Shown here piece by piece: positions 1 to 9,411 of a DNA stretch of 64,000 bases. The stretch is from the NCBI GenBank assembly GCA_035578905.1, contig JAQJVL010000740.1, positions 324,501-388,500 on the forward strand, in the 5' to 3' direction. The notes beneath the pieces are model-generated. The model searched no databases, had not been told where the DNA came from, and worked only from the letters and a program-made list of their open reading frames with translations. Source of the stretch: Stictocephala bisonia (taxonomy: Eukaryota > Arthropoda > Insecta > Hemiptera > Membracidae). The first letter of the stretch is position 1; every line of letters starts with the position of its first letter. Position numbers and translations under genes: made by a program.

Positions 1-589
1 GTTTAAAAGGTTTTATTTAAAGTCATTCAATTTAAATTTTTGTATAGAGCCTCAGCTACTGCTTTAGATCTCTAACAGGTTGTAAATATCATTTTATATA
101 AAGAAATAATTTTAATAAATGGAAAAATAAGTTACTCACTTTTTTAGTCCCAAGAAGCACATGGGGTTTTCATTATCAGTTTTGTTTTTTATTCAATTAA
201 AATAAATAATAATAACACACCAATATCACAACCAAATAACTTTTAGATCTAATATTAAAAGATTATTGTATAAATATTAACAAGAAACAAAAGTTTGGAT
301 TATTGAAGACAGGAACTCTGAATTGAGTGTATTGAATACTGTGGTTTCTTCCTGTTGAAGATTGTCCCCACCTCCACCCACACAACTGTCTTCATATGTC
401 TGTTATCTTTCACCTGTCAATCACTTTAAGTAAACAACTAACAACTGCTTGGCTAATAATATAATCAACTGCTGATTTTGACAACTGGTTTTTCCTGAGA
501 TACTTATAAAGTTGAATTTATTTTAAAACATTGACACTGCTGATCTACCTAAGTTATTAATTTTATTGCACCATTTATTATTGCAGGAG
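1..589. other. AT-rich intronic DNA and probable LINE 5' UTR
   Basis: No coding exon is recognisable on either strand. By position this is intron 5 of the minus-strand ELOVL-like gene, or lies beyond it. The part from roughly base 300 onward leads without interruption into ORF1 of the LINE and is probably its 5' untranslated region, but I see no target-site duplication that would fix the 5' end. Confidence 0.4.
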
Positions 590-617
590 AGTGGTTAATA
601 GGAAATATTTTTTTAAA

Positions 618-1040
618 ATGACTGCACAAAAATCAGTTAAGGAAAATAGTTTTAAAATAAGCCCTTTTATTAAAACGAGGGCACAAGCCAATAAGAATAA
701 GAATATTAGCACAAATAAATCATTTCAAAAATATAAGTCTCCTACACAAGAAAATCCCATAAACAGAAATTTATCTAAGGGCATGGAAAATCGTAGTATC
801 AAAACATCTGAAATTAAAAATAGTAACAATATTCAAATATCTAAGAATATAACGAACCTTAAGTCACCAACTTGTAAGGTCAACATGAAAGAAATAAATG
901 ATTTAAAAAAAGAGCTTATTATTTGTAAGGATAAGCTTCAAATTCTAGGAGAAACTTGGATAACTGACAGTGTTATAACTAAATATTTTGAGGTATTAAT
1001 GGTAAAACTTGTAGGAATCAGGAAATTGTATCTTAATTGA
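618..1040 (+). CDS. LINE ORF1, N-terminal part: basic disordered region, coiled coil, start of Ulp1 domain
   Basis: The first ATG is at 618. The first ~85 residues are rich in Lys, Asn and Ser, basic and probably disordered, which would suit nucleic-acid binding (inference). A short coiled-coil stretch (DLKKELIICKDKLQ) follows. Then comes GETWITDSVITKYFEVL, which resembles the W-L-x-D-x-x-I-x-x-Y-F segment at the N-terminus of Ulp1/SENP proteases. The frame then ends in unrelated residues and a stop at 1038-1040. The expected continuation (CILIDPAVAQGLKIL) is open in a different frame from about 1024, so this ORF and the next are one gene split by small indels. The exact lesion cannot be placed without other copies. 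Confidence 0.75.
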   Translation: MTAQKSVKENSFKISPFIKTRAQANKNKNISTNKSFQKYKSPTQENPINRNLSKGMENRSIKTSEIKNSNNIQISKNITNLKSPTCKVNMKEINDLKKELIICKDKLQILGETWITDSVITKYFEVLMVKLVGIRKLYLN

Positions 1041-1059
1041 CCCTGCTGTAGCTCAAGGA

Positions 1060-3411
1060 TTGAAGATTTTAAATAACATTGACATATTTCTGGATCCCTC
1101 ACCTATTCATAACAAAGAAATAATAATAATTCCTATCAATGATTACCAAGACACTTTAACAAAAGAGTCAGAAATATCAAAACAAATTGTTGCGGAAGGA
1201 AATGATTGCCGAGGAAGTCACTGGAGCTTGTTGATACTTCACAAAACAAAACAAAACTTTTACCACTATGACTCTGCAGGGAATTTTAATTTATTACATG
1301 CTGGGATAGTTGCAAAAAAACTTGCAAATTATCTTAACATTGAGTTTAATGGTATTAAACAAATCTCAGGGCCCAATCAAAATAACAATTTTGACTGCGG
1401 CATATATGTCATAATTGCTGCTGAATATATTCTCTTACATGGTCATAGAGAAGATTTCTTTACAAATCTATACATCCCACAAATAAAAAGCTATGAATGT
1501 GTAAAAAAGCGCTCATTTATTGCCTATGTATTGAACATGGGATTTGTTGTCACAAAAGACACTTTATTGTCACTAATGGTAACACCAGATTTACCTATTA
1601 AAAACAAGGTAAGCAGTGTTGGTGATGGAAATATAGAGAAGTATAACAAGCTACTTGATATTAATAAGACTCTTACACAGGAAATTGAAGATCTTAAAAA
1701 ATTCTATCAAAATGGTGATATAGGCTCACTTGAAAAAACATGTGAAATACCAATTAAAAATTCATACTCTGTTCTAGGAGATATATCAACAGAATCAAAT
1801 ATTATAGACAATAATTCTCAACACACCAAAATAAAAAGTAGTTTGAGCAAAAATGGCACTCCTTCTAGAAATTTGGGTTTTAAAAGGAAAACCAGGGTAA
1901 ATAAAAACCTAGAAGTCACATTTCCGGAAAAAAATCACAATGAAAAAAATACTAGCCGCCACAATGTAACTATAACTGCAGATAGCCAAGGTAGAGATGT
2001 AGCTCTTTTTTTAAACACACTGATGTCAGAAAAATGCAATGTATTTGGATTTGTCCAACCTGGAGCTTTGCTTGAAACAGTGTTGGAGTCTGTAAGGAAA
2101 AACACAGATATCAAGTTATATGGCGAAAACGACTGGGTCATACTAATGGGTGGGTGCAACAATATTGCCAATCTTAATAATAAAGACCCAAAAAACCTAT
2201 CTATGGAAATTAAAAGTAATTTGGAGAGGCAAATACAATATCTCAGGCACACAAATATAATTATTGCGACCATTCCCTATCGCTATGACCTTCATAACTA
2301 TGATAGAAGGCATACATTTGTATCATTAATCAATAATGAAATTAGAAATCTAACATATAAATATTCAAAAAATGTCCATCTACTTGATTTGTTCCTGCTG
2401 GAAAGGTATTACCACACCAAGCAAGGCTATCACATAAACAAGAAAGGGAAAAGACATATCAGTAAGCTGATTTATGAAACTATGTTTGGCAAACCAGTAT
2501 TTGAACACCCAAAAATCCAATGTGACCCCTACAGAGATCTAACAGCATGTGATATAACAATTACTGATCAAGACATGGCAGATGTTTTGAAAAAATATCA
2601 GAAAGACTGTACTGTGGCTTTTGCCCACTGCATCTCTGGAGACTTTGGACATGATAAGCAGATGTCATCTGGAGTAGCCACAGTATTTCAAAAAGAATTT
2701 GGCAAACCTTCTGTTAGGGATTGTGTCGGGAAGTATCTTGCATTTCAGGGGACAAATGATGGTGGTGGTGTCTATGGTCTTATAACTAAATTAGCATACA
2801 ATACCAAACCAAATAAAGAAGACTACGATCATGAATTTGAACAGCTTACTATATATTTTAAACAAAGAGCATTTAAACGACTCATCTGCAGTCCAATGGG
2901 CTGTATACGTGACAGAATCCCAGTTGATCACTTTATTTCAAAAATTGTTCAGTTTCACAATGAAACAGATGCTTGTATTAATATAGTTATTTACGAGTCA
3001 CCAAAAACAGTTCCTAGGTATCATGATTATCTTCAATTCGTCCTCTACTTTAAAAAACTATTGTCTCTCGAAATATTAAGAACAAAAACTAAAATCCTCT
3101 CCAATAGACTGTCTCAATCTCCTGGTACACAACTACAAACAACAGTAGTTGATTTGTCAACAAGCTCACTAGTTTCACCTTGGCATGGTTGGCCTACTCC
3201 ACAGAACACTTACCAACCAGATGAAGGCTCAAGAATCAACACACCCACAAATGATACAATCATATCTCAGTCTCTGGGAGCTGTCACCCCTACTATTATT
3301 CCTGGTCATCTTCGTTTCAATGAAGTCGTAAAGCTGAGCCATGAAAATTGTGAAGTGTTAAAAAAAGTTAAAGAGCAGAGTAAATGTGTTGGTGAAAGTC
3401 AAAGCAAATGA
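1060..3411 (+). CDS. LINE ORF1, main part: Ulp1/SENP8-like protease + SGNH esterase + TARG1-like macro domain
   Basis: Numbering is from the first codon after the frame break (TTG, not a true start). Residues about 1-150 are a C48 cysteine protease closest in style to SENP8/NEDP1. GSHWSLLIL gives catalytic His54, HYDSAGN gives Asp71, and GPNQNNNFDCGIYV gives oxyanion Gln107 and nucleophile Cys113, so all four are present. A predicted coiled coil follows (about 193-225). Residues about 303-475 are an SGNH hydrolase: ADSQGRD (Ser309), GGCNN (364-368) and YHINKKGK (His458). Residues about 505-660 are a macro domain: AHCISGDF, MSSGVATVFQKEFG, then LITK (Lys577) and GCIRDR (Asp618), matching the Lys/Asp pair of TARG1/OARD1. 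No CCHC knuckle or RRM is visible. The C-terminus is low-complexity and overlaps the next ORF. Confidence 0.88.
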   Translation: MKILNNIDIFLDPSPIHNKEIIIIPINDYQDTLTKESEISKQIVAEGNDCRGSHWSLLILHKTKQNFYHYDSAGNFNLLHAGIVAKKLANYLNIEFNGIKQISGPNQNNNFDCGIYVIIAAEYILLHGHREDFFTNLYIPQIKSYECVKKRSFIAYVLNMGFVVTKDTLLSLMVTPDLPIKNKVSSVGDGNIEKYNKLLDINKTLTQEIEDLKKFYQNGDIGSLEKTCEIPIKNSYSVLGDISTESNIIDNNSQHTKIKSSLSKNGTPSRNLGFKRKTRVNKNLEVTFPEKNHNEKNTSRHNVTITADSQGRDVALFLNTLMSEKCNVFGFVQPGALLETVLESVRKNTDIKLYGENDWVILMGGCNNIANLNNKDPKNLSMEIKSNLERQIQYLRHTNIIIATIPYRYDLHNYDRRHTFVSLINNEIRNLTYKYSKNVHLLDLFLLERYYHTKQGYHINKKGKRHISKLIYETMFGKPVFEHPKIQCDPYRDLTACDITITDQDMADVLKKYQKDCTVAFAHCISGDFGHDKQMSSGVATVFQKEFGKPSVRDCVGKYLAFQGTNDGGGVYGLITKLAYNTKPNKEDYDHEFEQLTIYFKQRAFKRLICSPMGCIRDRIPVDHFISKIVQFHNETDACINIVIYESPKTVPRYHDYLQFVLYFKKLLSLEILRTKTKILSNRLSQSPGTQLQTTVVDLSTSSLVSPWHGWPTPQNTYQPDEGSRINTPTNDTIISQSLGAVTPTIIPGHLRFNEVVKLSHENCEVLKKVKEQSKCVGESQSK

Positions 3412-3613
3412 AGATGCTATTGTTGCTTCTTCTGGTGCGGGTGTTGTAAATAGTGTAGGCATAAGAAATGTAAATAATATTTTAGCTGTAGAATTAAGTA
3501 ACACTGTCTGTAATAGTTCTTTTCAGTCTCTTGATAACTTGTATGAAGGTTCATTTAAGACAAACAACAGATCTCTATCTTCTTTCCAGGTCACTAATAA
3601 TTTGAATATTTGA
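3386..3613 (+). CDS. Probable N-terminal leader of LINE ORF2, overlapping the ORF1 end
   Basis: A 75-codon frame overlaps the last 26 bases of ORF1 and ends just upstream of the endonuclease frame. The endonuclease frame is open from about 3607 but has no ATG before the domain. The simplest reading is that ORF2 begins in this overlapping frame and a 1-bp indel near 3600 separates the two parts. The protein has no recognisable domain. Reinitiation or frameshifting at the ORF1 stop, which is part of ATGA, is possible but unproven. Confidence 0.45.
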   Translation: MLVKVKANEDAIVASSGAGVVNSVGIRNVNNILAVELSNTVCNSSFQSLDNLYEGSFKTNNRSLSSFQVTNNLNI

Positions 3614-3701
3614 CATATCATCTCCTAATACTTGTTTTACTAGCTCTAAGCAAAATGCAATATCCCCACTATCTAACCAGTCACCTACAAGACTGGGCAT
3701 T

Positions 3702-6515
3702 TTGTATTTAAACATTCAGGGGCTTAAAAATAAAGTATCAATTCTTGAGAGTTTTTTACACCATTCAAACATTTATATAGTCTGCCTCTCAGAGCACTGG
3801 ATGGGAAAAGATGAAATTAAATTCTCTTTTCCTGATAACTATCATTTGGAAGGTGCTTACTGTAGGAACAACCACATCAGAGGTGGTACTTCTATATTTT
3901 TAAACAACAAGTTTAAAGCAAGGTTATGTGATGTTTCCTATTTCTGTAAAGAATTTGACTTTGAAGTGTCGGCAATTTTTGTTGATGAAATAAAATCTAT
4001 CATTATCTCTCTGTACCACTCACCGAGTGGGAACCCACACAAGTTCTTGAATATTCTTCAACAGTTTCTATTGTTTATTACTCATTGGACTACTTATAAT
4101 ATTGTTGTAGGGGGTGATATAAATATAAAATTTGATGTGACAACTAATAGTAAATTTTCAAGAGAACTAATTAACCTCTTTAAGCAATACAACTTCTATC
4201 ATTTAAATAACAGTCCTACAAGAGGCAAAAACTGTCTGGATAATGTTTTTGTCTGTGAAAAATCTGCTAATATTTATTTTGTAAATATCTTTCATTTCCC
4301 TTTCTCTGACCATGATGGTGTACTAGTCAATCTTAGCAAAAAACATAACTTAAAAAGTTCAAAAGGTCAAACTATTGATTTTTCTGGTGACCAGTCTAAA
4401 TTCTTCATCCCATATAAAAACTGGCAGAAATTAACTTTAAATTTAATATCATATGATTGGATAAACATGTTATCTGATTTTGATAGCAGTGGTTCTGAAA
4501 TAATGTTTCAATTTTTCTTTAGTATTTTAATTGATAACTTAAACTATTGTGGAACACTTACTAAAGTCCAGAGCAAATTGGAAGTGAGGAACAAAAACAA
4601 AAAGGAATGGTACAGCAAGGAGATGGTATATATGAAGGAGAAGTTGTTGTTTTTAAATAAACTAATGAAATGTCCACATTCTCACAGTAACAAAGACATT
4701 AAAGATAAATATCTAAAACTAAAATATCAGTATGAACTGTTGATTAAAAATGCTAAACTCTTGAATAATATTAACTATATAGAAAATAGCAACAATAAAT
4801 GTAAAGCGGCCTGGAATCTAATAAAAAGTAATAATGAATTTAAGGAAAAAGATAAATTAAATATTGAACCTGATACTTTTAACAATTATTTTGTAGATTC
4901 TGTTAAAGACATAAAAGATAAAGCTGATTACTTTGTGCCTAATGTATCTGCAATTGAACTTTTAAAACAAAACACTGGTAATAACCCTGAAAGATTTTAT
5001 TGGGAATATGTTACCCCAGATGATGTCCTGACTACTGTTAATAACATGAATAGATCTAATAGTCTTGATATATACTATATGTCAAATAACATGCTAAAGT
5101 ATATGATAACCGGATTGGCTGATCCTCTTGCAATATGCATAAATTACCTCTTGAGGGAAGGAATTTTTCCAGATGCTTTAAAAATTTCTAGGGTCTGTCC
5201 TATTTACAAGAAAGGCCATAGGGAGCAGCCGAAAAGTTACCGCCCAATTTCAATTGTGCCAGTTTTGGGTAAATTAATTGAAGTACTGGTATTTAAGCAA
5301 ATTTATGCTTTCTGTGAAAAAAACAATATTTTTAATAGTTCTCAATATGGCTTTAGAGCAGGCAAATCAACGGTTGATGCATTGGATAGTTTTGTAAGAC
5401 AGATTCACTTAGCCTTTCATGACAAGGCTTTTGCTCAGGCCACTCTATGTGACCTGAGCGGGGCCTTTGATTGTGTAGATAGTCATATTCTTATAACAAA
5501 ACTGAAGCATTATGGTATTCGTGGCTCACAGCTTAGTTTTTTTGAATCTTATATGGGAAATCGTAGGCAAAAGGTGTGTATTAATGGAAGTTGGTCTAGG
5601 GAAATTGTGGTGCAATGGGGGATTCCTCAAGGCTCTGTCCCGGGTCCCTTACTTTTTTTGATCTATATCAATGATCTACCGCTGGCATTAAAATCAAAAA
5701 CCATTCTTTATGCAGATGACACCACACTATTGAATGTTGGTAAAGGGTTAAGTGAGCTAGAGGAGCTCTCCAAGGAAACACTGGCTGATGCTTTAGTCTG
5801 GTTTCATGCAAATGGACTTATGTTAAATAAGGAAAAAACCCAAAAGATGTTGTTCACTTTAAAACCCATGTTGTCACCAGATTTCAACTTTCATAAGTCT
5901 TCCAAGTTCTTGGGAATATTAATTGATAATCATTTGTCATGGAATACACATATAGACTACATAAGTACTAGACTATCGCGAGTGATTTATCTTCTGAGTC
6001 GTCTCAACGAATTAATTCCTAAAAATTACATTAGGTCAGCATACTTTTCCTATTTTCAATCCATAATTAGGTATGGCCTGATACTATGGGGTAACTGCTC
6101 CAGGATTCACGAAATTTTGATCCTTCAAAAAAGAGCAGTGAGGGCTATGATTAGGGCAGACCCAAGAGACCACTGTAAACCATTATATACAAAACTCAAA
6201 ATTCTAACAGTAATAAATTTGTATGTATATGACCTAACTGTCTATATATTTAAAAATCCCACTTTGTTAACGTTCCATAGTAATATTCATAACTATAACA
6301 CCCGAAATAAAAATAATGCTGCATTGGAATTTCACAGACTTAGTAAAACACAAAACAGTCATATTGTTCAGTCTATTAAAATTTACAATAAATTAGAACC
6401 TTTAATTAAATCTTACCCTACTCGAAAATTTAAACAATTGCTATACAATTGGCTTCTGGAAAACCCATTCTATTGCTTGGATGAGTTTTATAATGTTGAA
6501 ATTATACATTTTTAA
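3702..6515 (+). CDS. LINE ORF2: APE endonuclease + reverse transcriptase
   Basis: An uninterrupted frame of about 937 codons. The listed start is a TTG; the domain's open frame actually reaches back to about 3607. The N-terminal APE-type endonuclease begins LYLNIQGLKNK, with CLSEHW, GGDINIKF and the SDHDG catalytic motif near residue 202. The reverse transcriptase follows: CPIYKKG, YRPISIVPVLGK, SQYGFRAGKST, LCDLSGAFDCVD, GIPQGSVPGPLLFLIYINDL, then ILYADDTTLL (YADD at ~670). The C-terminal region carries a WGNCSR thumb-like block and ends with NPFYCLDEF. This order and the motif spellings place it among Jockey/CR1-like LINEs. No RNase H or zinc knuckle is evident. All catalytic motifs are intact, so ORF2 could be functional. 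Confidence 0.93.
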   Translation: MYLNIQGLKNKVSILESFLHHSNIYIVCLSEHWMGKDEIKFSFPDNYHLEGAYCRNNHIRGGTSIFLNNKFKARLCDVSYFCKEFDFEVSAIFVDEIKSIIISLYHSPSGNPHKFLNILQQFLLFITHWTTYNIVVGGDINIKFDVTTNSKFSRELINLFKQYNFYHLNNSPTRGKNCLDNVFVCEKSANIYFVNIFHFPFSDHDGVLVNLSKKHNLKSSKGQTIDFSGDQSKFFIPYKNWQKLTLNLISYDWINMLSDFDSSGSEIMFQFFFSILIDNLNYCGTLTKVQSKLEVRNKNKKEWYSKEMVYMKEKLLFLNKLMKCPHSHSNKDIKDKYLKLKYQYELLIKNAKLLNNINYIENSNNKCKAAWNLIKSNNEFKEKDKLNIEPDTFNNYFVDSVKDIKDKADYFVPNVSAIELLKQNTGNNPERFYWEYVTPDDVLTTVNNMNRSNSLDIYYMSNNMLKYMITGLADPLAICINYLLREGIFPDALKISRVCPIYKKGHREQPKSYRPISIVPVLGKLIEVLVFKQIYAFCEKNNIFNSSQYGFRAGKSTVDALDSFVRQIHLAFHDKAFAQATLCDLSGAFDCVDSHILITKLKHYGIRGSQLSFFESYMGNRRQKVCINGSWSREIVVQWGIPQGSVPGPLLFLIYINDLPLALKSKTILYADDTTLLNVGKGLSELEELSKETLADALVWFHANGLMLNKEKTQKMLFTLKPMLSPDFNFHKSSKFLGILIDNHLSWNTHIDYISTRLSRVIYLLSRLNELIPKNYIRSAYFSYFQSIIRYGLILWGNCSRIHEILILQKRAVRAMIRADPRDHCKPLYTKLKILTVINLYVYDLTVYIFKNPTLLTFHSNIHNYNTRNKNNAALEFHRLSKTQNSHIVQSIKIYNKLEPLIKSYPTRKFKQLLYNWLLENPFYCLDEFYNVEIIHF

Positions 6516-6789
6516 GGTCAACCATAATTGAGCATGTGTATGTATATAAATATGTCAAGACATTGGAGTTGTGTACATTATTATAAAAACAGGTTAGATG
6601 TAATGTTCAATAATGAATAACATAACTATGAATTTAAAATTTATTTTAGTTTGTAACAGAGATGGATTTATTAGATTTATTTAATTTATACATTATGATT
6701 AATTGTAGACTTGGCTTTAAGCTGTAATATGACTTTGTCAATGATTGTTAAATCCTAAAGACAAATAAAAAGTGATTGATTGATTGATT
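6516..6789 (+). other. LINE 3' UTR and terminal GATT repeats
   Basis: AT-rich sequence follows the ORF2 stop. An AATAAA-like signal (AAATAAAAAGTG) stands just before three to four copies of GATT, where the element ends. LINEs of CR1/L2 type commonly end in short tandem repeats recognised by their own reverse transcriptase. Confidence 0.6.
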
Positions 6790-7074
6790 ATGATGAAGCT
6801 TTACACCACTGAAAAGTGTGATTAGGTTTTGATTAGCTGCTCTGTCACTTAAGTGGAAACAGCCGAAACAGGGCATTTCTGTTTTTATGGGTAGGATTTT
6901 AGTTTTAAGGTTCTTAAATATCCTTTGAGGACTGCAAGGTCACTTGTAATTCTTGCTTCGGTTGTCTGAAAATAAAAGTTATAAGATATAACTTTCTAAG
7001 CACATTTTTTGAATGTTTGTAAAGTTTTTTTTATAACTATTTGATAAAAATAATATTATCATTACAACATTTAC
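6790..7074. other. Intron 5 remainder
   Basis: Between the LINE end and the exon 5 splice donor. I looked on the minus strand for the next ELOVL exon, which should begin with a Gly-His-type segment, and did not find it here. Confidence 0.5.
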
Positions 7075-7180
7075 CAGCCACATATTTTGTTCCAATCCAA
7101 CCAGCAACTGTCATGCCGATGTGATGATACATGTGAAGAAACGTAATCTGGTTGTTCTTCTTACGGAGTACCATGAACAC
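7075..7180 (-). CDS. ELOVL-like: ELOVL-like fatty-acid elongase, exon 5 (histidine box)
   Basis: A 106-nt exon, 35 codons plus one base. The acceptor is a pyrimidine-rich CTTTGCCTTCAG and the donor GTAAATG. It encodes [20 protein letters not shown] followed by [15 protein letters not shown]. This holds two ELOVL signatures: the V-L-R-K-K-x-x-Q block and the HxxHH histidine box (HMYHH), which in this family binds the metal of the condensing enzyme. ELOVLs catalyse the first, rate-limiting condensation of malonyl-CoA with long-chain acyl-CoA in the ER membrane. The exon starts in phase 0, matching the end of exon 4. It ends in phase 1, so at least one further exon is needed, and it must lie left of base 1. 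Confidence 0.92.
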
Positions 7181-7976
7181 CTGAAGGCAAAGGAAGTCCA
7201 TGAAGTACTAAAATTCTCATTACAGTGAAAAAATAATCAAATATGATAAACCTTAAAATTATTTTTAAGGTAGATTAATGAGTTCAAAAATGAAAATGAG
7301 TGAAACATTTTTTGTTGAAACCAATTGGTGCATTATCTTCAATTTTAAAATATGTAGTGCAAAAATTAAAATTAAATTTATTTTCAGAAATTCAAATTCT
7401 TTAAAAGTATATTTAGAATTGTAAAAAAATCAAACATATTAATAAGGTCTGGAATCATATCATAATTTAACTCTGTTAAGTGTGTTCACTGTGCTATAAA
7501 AATGTGTTACACTTACACGATAACCGTAAAATAATAAATTTATTATTATAATATAAATTTACAATGAATTTAAACTAATTTGTAGATATTTCTAAAAATA
7601 ATAGTCAGGAAATATAAAATGGTTTGAATCACAATAAAATGACTAATTTATACCTTGTGTGGTTAATGCACTTTAAGTTTCAGAATTTATTTATTGCTCA
7701 ATAATATTTTAAAATACATTAGCATATTTCGTAATAGTTAAATTAATTAAGGGAACCATAAGTCCTTTTACTTATTTAGAGTTTGTTCTAAAATTGTAGG
7801 TTCTTCTAAACCTTGTAAACTGTACACTATAGAGGATGAGTCATAAGCTGTGTAGAACTATATTAGTATTCTGTTTGTAGGTATATTCCTGTGTGGGGTT
7901 GCTAGTCCTCCCCAGGTGGTAGATACAATGCGTAATGTATTATTAACAATCTCAACATATTAACTTATACCAGACC
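7181..7976. other. Intron 4, no feature seen
   Basis: AT-rich sequence without recognisable coding, transposon or repeat structure. Confidence 0.5.
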
Positions 7977-8075
7977 TACCCGCCCACCCATACACGTACA
8001 GTAGCAATGACCCACCCACCCACCCATTCACGTGCAGTAGCAATGACCCACCCACCCACCCATACACGTACAGTG
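7977..8075 (-). repeat. 36-bp minisatellite family, locus A (about 2.7 units)
   Basis: Short tandem array with a 36-bp period. Read on the minus strand it contains the family core ACTGTACGTGTATGGGTGGG. Units differ at a few positions only. Confidence 0.8.
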
Positions 8076-8420
8076 GTAATCATTGTGCCTGGATATAGGT
8101 GGTACTGGGGAAATTAAATATCCAGAGTGGACCAAAACTAGCCCCTTGTCAGGGATACAAGACCTCGACAGGAGTGAAGGCTGAAAAGGTGGGCTTCGAT
8201 GGCTGTACTTGCGGAGGAGGCAACCCTCTAGTCAGGGGTTAATTAAACAGGAACTGCTGTTTTACGGGTAGAGATTAGATCTCAAAGGCTAAGGGAGAAC
8301 ACCCAAACAGAAACCCGGCAGCTTGTGATCGTAGATGGCAGCCCCATCAGCAGGATCAGGAGAGGTACGTTAAAACACCTGCGTTACTTTAAAACAATTA
8401 TAGTACAGAAACTGAAACTG
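8076..8420. other. GC-richer block of unknown origin
   Basis: About 345 bp with clearly higher GC than the flanks. It has no open frame of note and no terminal repeats I can see. It abuts the 36-bp array. Its texture is like an untranslated region of a retroelement, but I cannot assign a family. Confidence 0.3.
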
Positions 8421-9149
8421 TTGGTATATTGTACAGATATTTGTTTCCCAAAGGACAGCATATGTTTGACGATGAAACAAAGATAGCCAAACAAATTGAG
8501 AAGAGAGGCAAAGCTGGTAGAAATTTACAACTCATACATGTGTTATTCGTCAATGCTGTTGAATAATATGGTTAAATTAACTATTTTTTCCATAATGTTA
8601 TGTGCAATAGTTTTTTTTTTTTTTTTTTTTTTTAATAATCAGGGTCAACAAACACTGGAATTATTACAGAGTCTGGCTCCACCTTCAGCTCTTTCCTAGG
8701 GGCTGCAGAACAACAATTCAGCTGGGGTAGAAAAATCAGTCAAATAGATAGGACGTTAGGAAAAAAAATGTTCTGTTACCAGGCACACTCATATATGAAT
8801 GCTCTCTTTTACCGTCATGTTGTGTAACAAGGGTAGAATGGAGGGCATATCATAGTGTATGTCAATGTCATGATAGTAAATTAACAAATAATGAAGTTTA
8901 AATTTTGCCCTTGACTAACACTTTTTATCAGTAATATCAAAGATTATAGAACTATATAATATTTGGTAATATTCACCATGTACTGTACTACTGTGAAGGT
9001 TATTCACTCAGATCAATAGTCTATGGGAATGGGCAGAGTAAGGTAAAAAAGAATATTGGCCTCTCCATAATAAAGGTAGACAATAGACAGTAGACAGTTT
9101 CTCTATTACATATTCATAAAGAACAGTGATAGGGTCATGTTTTTTAAAC
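8421..9149. other. Intron 4, poly(T) tract only
   Basis: No gene is seen. A run of about 23 T at 8611-8633 could be the reverse-strand tail of an old retroelement. Confidence 0.45.
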
Positions 9150-9343
9150 AAATAAATACATAAGTGAAGTTAACAGTGGTTTTTTTAGTTGTCATTCCAC
9201 TACGGTCTCAAGTTCTGTTGTCATTCGCTTGTAAATTCTTGTAGGGAGTAGAATGGCTTGTTTGCTAGGAAGTCATGCAGGCTTCTTTTTAAGGCAGCTC
9301 CCTTAAGTTGTTTTATCGCAGTTGGTAGATGGTTCCACAGCTT

Positions 9344-9411
9344 GCGTCCGATGTATGATTGTTTTTTTTCATACAGAGCGTCCGATGTATGATTGTTTTT
9401 TTTCATACAGA
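9344..9411. repeat. 34-bp direct duplication
   Basis: Two exact tandem copies of a 34-bp segment beginning GCGTCCGATG and containing eight T in a row. It lies in the LINE ORF2 C-terminal region and is a local duplication in this copy. Confidence 0.85.

Larger units (their letters stand above)
590..6789 (+). mobile_element. Near-intact Jockey/CR1-like LINE with protease-esterase-macrodomain ORF1
   Basis: A non-LTR retrotransposon inserted antisense to the ELOVL-like gene. ORF1 (618-3411, with one frame break) carries Ulp1 protease, SGNH esterase and macro domains. ORF2 carries an APE-type endonuclease and a reverse transcriptase with YADD. The 3' UTR follows the ORF2 stop and ends in a tandem GATT tract (about 6771-6789) instead of a long poly(A), as in CR1/L2-like LINEs. 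The 5' boundary is unresolved. A second LINE at 14.2 kb matches the RT region closely ([14 protein letters not shown] versus GNRRQKVCINGSWS), so the family has several copies here. Lesions visible are a frame break near 1000-1040 and another near 3600. The long ORF2 and ORF1 core are open, so insertion looks fairly recent. Confidence 0.9.

Noticed and set aside
1935..2273. Minus-strand 112-codon frame
   Set aside because: It lies opposite the SGNH domain of ORF1 and is a shadow of that gene.
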